Source of the DNA: Bacillota bacterium
Lineage (GTDB): Bacteria; Bacillota; Clostridia; TANB77; CAG-465
Length of the DNA stretch: 13,619 nucleotides
Assembly: GCA_023410645.1 (NCBI GenBank)
Contig: JAEYPQ010000012.1
Span: forward strand, 1 to 13,619
Direction: 5' to 3'
Positions 12,001 through 13,619 of the stretch are shown one piece after another. The notes below the pieces were generated by a model. That model was not told the origin of the DNA. It worked only from the letters and a program-made list of their open reading frames with translations, and searched no databases. Position numbers and translations under genes: made by a program. The number at the start of each line of letters is the position of its first letter. Position 1 is the stretch's first letter.

Positions 12001-12469
12001 CCGCATTATTCATAATCAGCTTATTTCCTTGCATTTCCATATTTTGCTTCACATATAGCTGTCCTCTATTTATTTCAAGAATAGAATTCTCTTGGCAGTA
12101 TAGGTCTCCATTAATAGTTAGTTTATATCCATTTAAATCTACTTGCCCATATATATATGTATTGCCATCAATGGTCACATCTTCTTCTAGCATTACAACG
12201 TCATCTATACTATAACCATCTTCTATTTGTTTATACAGGCCTGTCACCTTAAGCATACCTGATGTTGTTACTTTCGTATTATTATCAGTTATAACTTCTA
12301 TCATTGATGATGTTGTCTGCTGATTTTCATTATTAGTTGTTTGAATGTCCGTATTGGTCACTGTATTAATCACATCATCTAATACGCCTCTAAGCTCTCC
12401 CCCAAATATTGTCTCAACTAATATAGCCCCCACTAATAAAAAGCATAGATATTTCTTTCGACTCCTCAT
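1..12469 (-). CDS. Giant secreted modular RHS/YD-repeat surface protein, C-terminus cut off by the left window edge
   Basis: One frame stays open from the ATG at 12469-12467 to the left edge, giving 4156 complete codons with no stop. My translation keeps the same frame at both ends, so there is no net frameshift. Order of parts: hydrophobic export segment (~7-24), Thr/Asn/Gln-rich linker (~38-60), about ten beta-rich tandem modules (~89-2034), five Fn3-like domains mixed with Ig-like sandwiches and one PKD-like domain (~2041-3077), a carboxypeptidase-regulatory-like domain (~3081-3166), a CARDB/NEW3-like stretch (~3166-3512), a DUF6531-like RHS entry domain (~3534-3590) and at least 17 YD repeats up to residue 4156. 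RHS proteins of Gram-positive bacteria (WapA type) form a hollow YD shell that holds a C-terminal toxin; that this one does so is inference, since the tip is not in the window. No catalytic domain or LPXTG motif is seen in this part. It follows the 253-residue YD protein by 18 bases and is probably cotranscribed with it. The gene call is very secure; the role (contact toxin, adhesin or surface fibre) is not. Confidence 0.95.
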   Translation of the reverse strand, partial: MRSRKKYLCFLLVGAILVETIFGGELRGVLDDVINTVTNTDIQTTNNENQQTTSSMIEVITDNNTKVTTSGMLKVTGLYKQIEDGYSIDDVVMLEEDVTIDGNTYIYGQVDLNGYKLTINGDLYCQENSILEINRGQLYVKQNMEMQGNKLIMNNAADEIHIDGDLKSSLASEVNPAVLTETSSVSNEMQSTGITDGCIYIKGNLSADSPQGYYSEGNHRTIFDGVGNQYIDIQGQELFSNYSTINSIEIAEGSTVVLKNYINLEQRPSDETLNKISPAEKVLIQGMPLVSEIEGDVVLNNYGNLNGDITIKGNLYINNYTELNGYTLVVNGSLYCNDSAIWMEGGNLQVQGDIYCENSSSIDLNGGKLEVLGNMTISDSCLSMSDDTDEVVIKGNFTSTASGTYYSKLTNGKLYIGGNLTANAPKAFYSQYNHITIFNGEREQYVDIAGNQALRTSYLINQITIEEGTTLLLKSYINLGNSVDDEMLEKIEQPQFLLIKGVPISGNIEHDVTVTTSLYLYQDLAIKGDLYIQANVNLNGHKLEVSGSVYISDYTTVTVNGGTFSIEEDLQMPSNCLIMTNETDEVIIKKNLLVTGTYKYSSYLTKGKLYIGGDLTSDTSIPYCSQGQHITIFNGIGEQYIDIKGYTKLYNNYRINQIAIGEESTLVLKNYMNLGNEPNEEMLKRINPLEFLLINGIPNNGAVDEDLTIATPLVLNKDIVVDKDLYIKSNLDLNGHTLTVLGNVYHTDGTLKINKGNLIVGKDFKTISLIYMKNVEDSIEVQGNYIVNARNSISSDYQFTAGTVKIKGNLKSSNYHGYKATGEHRTIFYGEGIHVIDLYNNNYQGIGKLVTMDNAIIKLERTTTVGEILNIEALEGMQNLSYLDLTSIRILEPVDKSCIINLPNSTTKLTHDLVIKKDLTLTGGLDLNGYSLIVEGDFYNKGGLNINRGKLIVHGNLQVSYNGAFVMKNDEDIIEVKGNYLAGSNQYYNAMIRGKVYIGGNLEVLTGYGYKAADIHETIFNGSSEQSIKFYSRYESENKIGTLVIADGSSVTLINEIYVNALKDKTMLKRIKNRANLKVAGETIFEEEYVEDYTITNSIKVGSDVIFKKDLYIKNNVDLNGQQLIVEGNLYVQSGNLTISNGKLEVRGNCEITGTGRFNMLNEQDEVRVLGDFNTQSTNTTASTLTNGKLYLAGNLISNTRTGFFASQTHTLIMNGNKQQVIMFASTASDGNAIASLSIPDSTTVRLVNPVVFQNPIAKADLDKITPVQNIISQGEVGNLEGVWEGDLTLANNQLTSDLIITQNLYIKGDVDLRGYQLTVKGHIYHEAGTLTLNGGQIKTEKNYYFAVVNGENYTNSTGKIITNQESEQIEIVGDLIYTNNVEHVMMSSGKLILHSNVISKYMSYSYIKLGQFSNEAYIILSGDTYQVINFNNINEISNLEITTAVGKSINFSTEVIVTNQFIHNNVNYTGNVYFKGAAAYQMLSDPTWDKEVPLYGHTFKEDIITDKVVRIVSAAYIDGAIVEFNNVIRGSQIYISNKGNAIFRNTVENSAISIDKECQVNLYGLTKINRVAGKGKLVIFNDVELKEYIIDQVVIEKGKFTCLEQNNNNYVKELQVKSDVEIVGLLYIDSLRLDEGIHISNPENIVFRVLDEYNNYPNKGYSLGNVTLASDYNFTGDVRIKGNLTISNNAKVNIAGDLLVEYGKINVYDGNLYVAKNLNAKNYGLTIEEGKVEVEKDCEVVWLSFYSETAQLICHSNLKLLPTSDLWIDRGQIIIEGDLVQQGNRRIQINASVLFKGNKKQQVIVNDNRNYFNQVTNQNTSPEGVVFNSFNCIKNLSDENGTIHFEQPGKRLWLPSISLAEDLVIDEDTYIVDMGIRLNGYKLTINGNLTQIDGSLSIENGTLDIKGNYELINHSKWIDETWKIQTQHTSTSLHMNHADGYFYIKGNMKVDNTSTDMYLQNGKLVVLKDCKLAPYRIFSDVKHKLLIIGDNRQTIDTKGVSDSYYNKVGTLVIDKPVDNYTFNPANCYQKLEVIEQQSGDTPQGFQISYQTGKKVVLKWNELQPIREEESYCIYRNGELLEETTKRNYSDTNIKLGETYSYQVTAVIGDKESEKTEEVVVTPSEPKILESTVDQEPVITNNTYRVTVKYDNNYYNLKELQVYDVFNGQGNYISSTSSPSTTTQKQITFDSTWYLSNTAVGEHTLKFVFTDIDGNKFIEERKVQVQKGAYAASVIKSEAGIQVSWKVPKPESVSHCKIEVYEANKRIKEDEVQKNFTILYDDLDTSTNYIYKIYTYYTGGNQSEPLITNFYASSILPRGGSVINASTEFIINSNAGASYFDLAYYNVDLKHWLPISYAYEVKEGDKAFSKHYAYLLNVPFGYETLKIRMITKGDNGATLQEDFVYTVENNTVDLINPEITKVTPEKNMTVKGKTDFKVTAIDNHKVARLQMSYWNEKQKQWTLMGENTNSNELLVSYLIPTDVGSFKVRYQVWDKVGNTTDVIYIYEVDQSYFAITDMKFEGSKVTLEWATYGTNQIGHYCIAYKNLTTEEFAYSEKIAGSLNKYTLNDLVVGDTYEMQIHKYDLKGKMIASTEKIMIKVGSDNLGITSFGPHQGYFSDKVTIYVGARSTQGISKITIEASYDQKEWQVAAQKEYTTASMANSYAIEVNLSSYKEGEVYFRPLIEDQKGNILDSKSLPIILVNVDRTPPPSVKAFTAETKGNNVNLSWELPDDIADIAYWQVERRAENEGEYKLIYKNNGLTKEAVDSTVYAKTKYTYRIFSVDWAGNRSGMQTVQVEVRDDTQAPSIVTSWDGIELPIYSDILRIQAKDDFYLANVLIEIKTATSQDYKVFKEYTLKDVNSTWIEARFSKDDFEEGDNSIRITATDQAGNKSDEHLFTVKVDKTPPKAPNIVAQSTDKGIRLEFSSEEEGVHYYLFKKEKVNFNYLTETMETTYLDQVTIPQKNYIYMVYAEDANGNRSEEAKVAVKDERADNEEPTIHLANFTQGVVGQNYVLDASKSMDNCGINEVTWLIDNEITRKGAIVNYSFNTLGIHTVQVTVTDYAGNKAEREIEVEVVRATQLGGVELTIIDDKTKQAVTDASIYITSNLRTDEDSLFYTNASGVLTTNLPSDIYEVSVFSPTAGAGSVTLEVKNGEVQVENITLENLDIIKGEVNVRPLELEEIIEAGIDIKDPDNRQVYEAVVNLEFEQVRLIINQKPQVYYQTQKEDYTYYIGSAGGVTGSVGEDDTKEPVPPAIYILKVPFEASMVKEFFEVELVVFNSSEQDIYYEDIIANIDLPQGLSLAPTTELQSVSHEVESIAAGQQANTSWIVRGDDEGEYEVGIDVAGVYTFGEDSNKRIPRKMRFVTEPPLKVYGKSALEMLVEAPEIALPGEEYAIDVEFTNVSDKDIYDLHIEAKNPSSYKQVGEEIVVEYGHEGFKFTSENMTVTPTLKLGQEVSIKSLEPGSTIKVTYITKILFPSKDEEGFDVEYMLRNAFVTGLKGRVNIVTNLVGNSKSSSRLRDASYLEAYNSGGVDAVTGAQSLNHSIMSVNSAIPLSLDLEYNTAQTKSSILGRGWSHTFDSYIQKMSDTQIRVFWRPQQYTLYERQADGVYIAKDWQTNKDKLYIEEEGNYRLERSDQQVHYYNAKGKLTKMVNKMGQALELFYNEEDLLTTITEPISGENIHLDYDKKKLTTVTDDHDRNVTLSYDKSGLLESITDVLGQTTTYHYNKKKLLEEAINAEGNSFVKLGYNVKGKVVSQTFPKGYTETYSYETYTEGHTDYITMITIDDVGHKSYKTVDIDGQLLKEVDALGNEYYFTYDSNHRKIGATDGEGNTTRYEYNDYGDVTEITDAMNYTQTYTYDEHRNLLTYTNQKGKVTTYTYDEANNTPKTTVLPTGETIRYDYNVQGLLEQTTNFDYYEGLDVVSINSYEQGRLKSVSDFNRNETSTTYDTYGFPRTVTDREGNTTTYIYDAAGQLKSMIDAKGYTTTYTYDKTGLLKTQTDVKGTISYEYDTEGNMVKQTDPKGNVTEYDYTIKGQLKWTKYADGTKEQITYNAARQIETSTDRNNAVSSYTYDKAGNLETETHPQSGITSYTYDSLNRKKTETNAKGATITYEYDELGQVVKIIAPDRYVTTQTYDDLGNLTTLTNGCMETT
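2..1689 (-). repeat. YD (RHS) repeat array, at least 17 copies, continuing past the left edge
   Basis: From about residue 3594 to the edge, units of about 21 residues (63 bases) repeat the form (T)-x-Y-x-Y-D-x-x-G-x-L-x-x-x-x-D-x-x-G-N-x. Examples are YEYNDYGDVTEITDAMN, YIYDAAGQLKSMIDAKGY, YEYDTEGNMVKQTDPKGN and YTYDKAGNLETETHPQSG. The last visible unit is TQTYDDLGNLTTLTNG. The unit is regular near the left edge and looser toward residues 3594-3800 (for example YSYETYTEGH). YD repeats are known to form a large beta-sheet cage. The RHS core end motif (DPxGL-like) and any toxin tip would lie to the left of position 1. Confidence 0.9.
1690..1870 (-). other. DUF6531-like RHS entry domain of the giant protein
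   Basis: Residues ~3534-3590 read GVDAVTGAQSLNHS, then IPLSLDLEYNT and LGRGWSHTFDSYI. This matches the usual start of an RHS core: V-x-x-x-T-G, then (I)PL-x-L/F-x-R/L-x-YNS/T, then G-x-GW-x-H-x-F/Y. In known RHS proteins this domain plugs the N-terminal end of the YD shell. Here it marks the shift from stalk to shell. Confidence 0.75.
1935..2974 (-). other. CARDB/NEW3-like linker region of the giant protein
   Basis: Residues ~3166-3512 contain two similar stretches about 100 residues apart: FFEVELVVFNSSEQDIYYED with a following LPQGLSLAP, and YAIDVEFTNVSDKDIYDLHI. The pattern 'V-x-V-x-F-x-N-x-S-x-x-D-I-Y' resembles alpha-galactosidase NEW3, CARDB or DUF11 sandwiches, which carry cell-surface stalks. 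Between them and the Ig stack lies a Gly-Ser-rich loop with GSAGGVTGSVGEDD (about residues 3235-3250), probably flexible. The family is assigned from pattern only. Confidence 0.5.
2975..3230 (-). other. Carboxypeptidase-regulatory-like beta-sandwich domain in the giant protein
   Basis: Residues ~3081-3166 begin with GGVELTIIDDKTKQAVTDAS and continue with a TNASGVLTTNLPSDIYEVSV segment. The order 'x-V-x-D-x-x-T-x-x-x-V-x-x-A-x-V/I-x-I' then 'T-N-x-x-G-x-x' then 'L-P-x-G/D-x-Y-x-V-x-V' is that of CarboxypepD_reg-like (transthyretin-like) domains, which act as structural units in secreted proteins. No catalytic site is expected. Confidence 0.65.
3240..6349 (-). other. Stack of fibronectin-III-like, Ig-like and PKD-like domains in the giant protein
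   Basis: Fn3-like domains lie at about residues 2041-2124, 2230-2312, 2510-2600, 2707-2800 and 2906-2996. They show the VxLxW strand (for example VVLKWNE, IQVSWKV, VTLEWAT, VNLSWEL) and a late aromatic Y-x-Y strand (YSYQV, YIYKI, YTYRI, YIYMV). Ig-like sandwiches fill ~2124-2230, 2312-2410, 2410-2507, 2600-2706 and 2803-2905. Hinges VDRTPP (about 2707) and VDKTPP (about 2905) and the ending motif D-x-AGN-(R/K)-S recur (DWAGNRS, DQAGNKS, DYAGNKA), typical of bacterial extracellular Ig repeats. A PKD-like domain at ~2997-3077 carries LDASKSMDN and VQVTVTDYAG. The likely role is a stalk or spacer between the N-terminal fibre and the RHS part. Domain class is fairly clear; exact borders are approximate. 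Confidence 0.8.
6370..12205 (-). repeat. Array of about ten tandem ~600-bp modules encoding a beta-rich (solenoid-like) repeat region
   Basis: Residues ~89-2034 repeat with a period near 195 residues. Approximate module limits in residues: A 89-296, B 296-511, C 511-706, D 706-895, E 895-1092, F 1092-1287, G 1287-1490, H 1490-1661, I 1661-1857, J 1857-2034. Landmarks in order are DLYI, then V/L-DLNG(Y/H)xLxVxGxLY, then GGxLxVxGD, then DEVxIxGN, then GKLYIGGNL, then HxTIFNGxxxQxIDI, then IxxIxIxEGSTxxLKNYINL. Short alternating hydrophobic strands broken by N-G or G-N turns suggest stacked beta-sheets, as in bactofilin-like or parallel beta-helix folds. The pattern resembles repeat regions I recall from very large clostridial surface proteins; that is memory, not a search. 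Modules A-G share most landmarks (D and G only partly), H is degenerate and I-J are more distant. At DNA level the DLNG codons recur as a ccatttaa-like string near 12137, 11497, 10850, 10267, 9686 and 9106. Confidence 0.85.
12398..12469 (-). other. N-terminal export signal of the giant protein
   Basis: The first residues are MRSRKKYLCF followed by LLVGAILVETIFGG. This is a basic n-region (R2, R4, K5, K6) and a hydrophobic core of about 17 residues, as expected for Sec export in a Gram-positive bacterium. No clean A-x-A cleavage site is visible, so it may be cleaved near the GG at 23-24 or stay as a membrane anchor. The Thr/Asn/Gln-rich linker that follows (about residues 38-60) fits an exposed, flexible start. 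Confidence 0.75.
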
Positions 12470-12474
12470 TTTTT

Positions 12475-12481
12475 CCTCCCC
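12475..12481 (-). promoter_or_regulatory. Ribosome binding site of the giant gene
   Basis: On the minus strand GGGGAGG is followed by five A residues and the ATG at 12469. It lies wholly in the 18-base gap after the stop codon of the preceding gene. It fixes the start of the giant frame and suggests translational coupling with the upstream gene. Confidence 0.85.
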
Positions 12482-12487
12482 TGATCC

Positions 12488-13249
12488 CTATTTCCCTATA
12501 ATACTTAGCTGTTTTGTCTTATTGTCCCAGCTATAGCTCACTTCAAATGCTCTACATATATCCCCTATTGGTAAATAGGTTCTTCCATTAATAATCTGTG
12601 CCTTTTCTAATAATGGTACCTTTATACCATTAACTAACATATATGTTTTTCCTATGCCTATAACAATTCTCTTGCTTCCTAGAATTTCTACCTCTTTTGT
12701 TTTTGCATGCCATTTAATCTGCTCTGGTGATACATTAAGTGCATATGCCAAATATCTAATAGGTACTAGTAATCTATTACTTTTTGAAATCATTACTGCT
12801 GCATCCATCTCTATAGTTTGTCCATTGTATACAGCTATGTTGCTATTTAATGTTAAGATTACCTTATTGGTAATGACACTTTCTTTTTCTCCATCTGCTG
12901 CTTCATTCTTCACTTCGCTATTTGTTTTATCATCCTCAGTGTGATTCTCATTCTGTTTATCCTCGGAGTCCTTTTCATCCTCTTGATCTTCTCCTGGAGA
13001 TTCTACGTCACCTTCCTCTCCCCCTTCTTCAGGCTCTTTCTCCTCTTCTTTATTTGGCTCATCTGCACCTGTAGTTATAATCTTGCATATATTTCCTGCG
13101 TTATCATATTCATATTCAATACACATACCACTCTCATACTCTACTCGTACTAATCTATTAAGATCATCATAAAAATACTCTGTTGCATAAATACTATTAC
13201 CCATAAGTAAAAAAATCATTAGCCATATTATTACTCTCTTTTTCTTCAT
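12488..13249 (-). CDS. Secreted YD-repeat / acidic linker / copper-amine-oxidase-N-like protein
   Basis: 253 residues, starting at the ATG at 13249, which has AGGAGGG four bases upstream. A longer frame from 13309 lacks a ribosome site and would run through the promoter region, so it is not used. Residues 1-22 are a classic signal peptide (MKKKR, hydrophobic core, SIYA cleavage). Residues 24-58 hold two YD-type motifs, EYFYDDLNRLVRVEYESG and IEYEYDNAGNICKI. Residues ~62-124 are a strongly acidic Glu/Asp linker with few hydrophobic residues. Residues ~129-252 resemble the Cu_amine_oxidN1 family, with LLVPIRYLAYALN, IKWHAKTKEVEI, then RTYLPIGDICRAFEVSYSWD. That domain is non-catalytic and common in secreted clostridial proteins. 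The stop is 18 bases before the giant gene, so the two probably form an operon. Sharing YD repeats with the giant suggests a related or helper role, but this is inference. Domain calls are good, function unknown. Confidence 0.9.
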   Translation of the reverse strand: MKKKRVIIWLMIFLLMGNSIYATEYFYDDLNRLVRVEYESGMCIEYEYDNAGNICKIITTGADEPNKEEEKEPEEGGEEGDVESPGEDQEDEKDSEDKQNENHTEDDKTNSEVKNEAADGEKESVITNKVILTLNSNIAVYNGQTIEMDAAVMISKSNRLLVPIRYLAYALNVSPEQIKWHAKTKEVEILGSKRIVIGIGKTYMLVNGIKVPLLEKAQIINGRTYLPIGDICRAFEVSYSWDNKTKQLSIIGK

Positions 13250-13252
13250 ATT

Positions 13253-13259
13253 CCCTCCT
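13253..13259 (-). promoter_or_regulatory. Ribosome binding site of the 253-residue secreted protein
   Basis: Minus-strand AGGAGGG ends three bases before the ATG at 13249. It decides the start in favour of MKKKRVIIW over the upstream in-frame ATG at 13309, which has only AT-rich sequence before it. Confidence 0.85.
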
Positions 13260-13280
13260 AAAATTACCAAATATAATTCA

Positions 13281-13309
13281 ATATTAATATATTTTAAATA
13301 TTTATTCAA
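13281..13309 (-). promoter_or_regulatory. Possible sigma-A-type promoter for the two-gene unit
   Basis: On the minus strand TTGAAT (13309-13304) and TAATAT (13286-13281) are separated by 17 bases, giving a predicted transcript start near 13274 and a leader of about 25 bases before the ATG. Each hexamer matches four of six consensus bases. The region is so AT-rich that such matches arise by chance, so this is only a candidate. I saw no convincing sporulation sigma (E, G or K) promoter: a GAATATT -35-like string near 13327-13333 has no matching -10. Confidence 0.3.
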
Positions 13310-13346
13310 TTATATTATTTCAAAATATTCTTTTAAATCATTTAAA

Positions 13347-13379
13347 GGCACTTAGATGCTATATATACATCCAAGTGCC
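13347..13379 (-). terminator. Hairpin terminator after spoIIE
   Basis: GGCACTT-x-GATG pairs with CATC-x-AAGTGCC (one internal mismatch) around a nine-base loop. It lies 17 bases beyond the spoIIE stop. On the minus strand the stem is preceded by A-rich sequence and followed by CTTTAAATGATTT, a moderate T-rich tail; the AAA and TTT flanks extend the stem with one bulged G. The plus-strand side has a better T-tract (CTTTTCTATCTTTTATTT), so it may work in both directions, though no plus-strand gene in the window needs it. Confidence 0.7.
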
Positions 13380-13395
13380 CTTTTCTATCTTTTAT

Positions 13396-13619
13396 TTAAC
13401 ATTGTTTCCAAACTCTTGCTACAATAATAGTCATATCATCATTTTCTTCCCCAGCTAGAAGATTCTTTGTCTTCTCTAGTAAATAACTTGCCAAATATTG
13501 GGGATTATTACTTTTTGCTTCTCTTATAAAGTGTTTAAAGGTTTCTTCTTTATTAAGGAAGTCATTTTTACTTTCTAAAATACCATCTGTCACCATGATC
13601 ACCATGTCACCATCTTTCA
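13396..13619 (-). CDS. spoIIE: Stage II sporulation protein E (SpoIIE), C-terminal fragment
   Basis: The frame is open at the right edge and ends at TAA 13398-13396; about 74 residues are visible. It reads KDGDMVIMVTDGILES and, near the end, NDDMTIIVARVW. These are the last motifs of the PP2C-type (SpoIIE) phosphatase fold: the first carries the Asp-Gly of a metal-binding loop, the second the Asp pair that completes the Mn/Mg site. SpoIIE dephosphorylates SpoIIAA at the polar septum, releasing sigma-F in the forespore. The ending VARVWK and the middle NPQYLASYLLEKTKNL match what I recall of clostridial SpoIIE rather than the longer Bacillus ending. The N-terminal membrane and regulatory regions are outside the window. 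The internal ATG at 13605 is not the real start, since the frame and the family motif continue upstream of it. Another SpoIIE-domain phosphatase (RsbU-like) is possible but less likely. Confidence 0.82.
   Translation of the reverse strand, partial: KDGDMVIMVTDGILESKNDFLNKEETFKHFIREAKSNNPQYLASYLLEKTKNLLAGEENDDMTIIVARVWKQC

Larger units (their letters stand above)
13250..13395. other. Intergenic region between spoIIE and the YD/giant operon
   Basis: 146 bases, extremely AT-rich between 13261 and 13346. It holds the terminator hairpin, the candidate promoter and the ribosome site listed separately. No small ORF with a ribosome site, no riboswitch and no RNA gene was seen. Confidence 0.7.

Noticed and set aside
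12469..12488. Possible frameshift that split one original gene into the small protein and the giant
   Set aside because: The small gene ends in a complete domain, and the giant has its own strong ribosome site and its own export signal. They are separate genes.
12491..12865. Active copper amine oxidase
   Set aside because: Only the small N-terminal-type domain is present; the catalytic domain with the topaquinone tyrosine and copper histidines is absent.
2241..13153. Ten plus-strand ORFs of 63-96 codons scattered across the window
   Set aside because: All but the last two lie opposite the giant frame, and those at 12654 and 12941 lie opposite the 253-residue gene. They lack ribosome sites and recognisable protein features; they are antisense shadows of long repeat-rich genes.
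12488..13309. Longer 273-residue version of the small secreted protein starting at 13309
   Set aside because: No ribosome site precedes 13309 and the extra 20 residues are coded by the AT-rich promoter region. The internal ATG at 13249 has AGGAGGG and begins a textbook signal peptide.
13310..13346. Sporulation sigma-E promoter upstream of the operon (GAATATT -35-like string)
   Set aside because: No CATA-type -10 follows at the right distance; in such AT-rich DNA a single box is not evidence.

Overview
The window looks like a low-GC, endospore-forming Clostridia-type Firmicute. The DNA is AT-rich throughout, ribosome binding sites are strong GGAGG types, and the right edge holds the 3' end of the sporulation phosphatase gene spoIIE. 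The genus cannot be fixed from the sequence; a Lachnospiraceae-like or related clostridial lineage is a guess. All recognisable genes lie on the minus strand, so the window reads biologically from right to left.

Layout from right to left: (1) 13619-13396, the C-terminal end of SpoIIE, followed by a hairpin terminator at 13347-13379 and an AT-rich intergenic region with a possible promoter. (2) 13249-12488, a 253-residue secreted protein with a signal peptide, a short two-motif YD (RHS-type) segment, a very acidic linker and a C-terminal copper-amine-oxidase-N-like domain. (3) After an 18-base gap with its own strong Shine-Dalgarno site, one uninterrupted reading frame from 12469 to beyond the left edge, giving at least 4156 residues. 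It fills about 92 percent of the window.

The giant protein reads as a modular surface protein. It has an N-terminal hydrophobic export segment and a short polar linker. Next come about ten tandem modules of roughly 170-215 residues, rich in short beta-strand motifs (residues ~89-2034) and probably a long beta-solenoid or fibre. These are followed by a stack of fibronectin-III-like and Ig-like sandwiches with one PKD-like domain (~2041-3077), a carboxypeptidase-regulatory-like domain (~3081-3166) and a CARDB/NEW3-like stretch (~3166-3512). A DUF6531-like RHS entry domain (~3534-3590) then leads into at least 17 YD repeats running off the left edge. The C-terminus, where RHS proteins usually carry a cleavable toxin or other variable tip, is outside the window.

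The two secreted proteins look like a small operon: same strand, short gap, no terminator between them, and both carry YD repeats. Whether the pair forms a toxin-delivery system, an adhesin or a spore/cell-surface structure cannot be settled here. No RNA genes, insertion sequences, CRISPR arrays or plus-strand genes were found.
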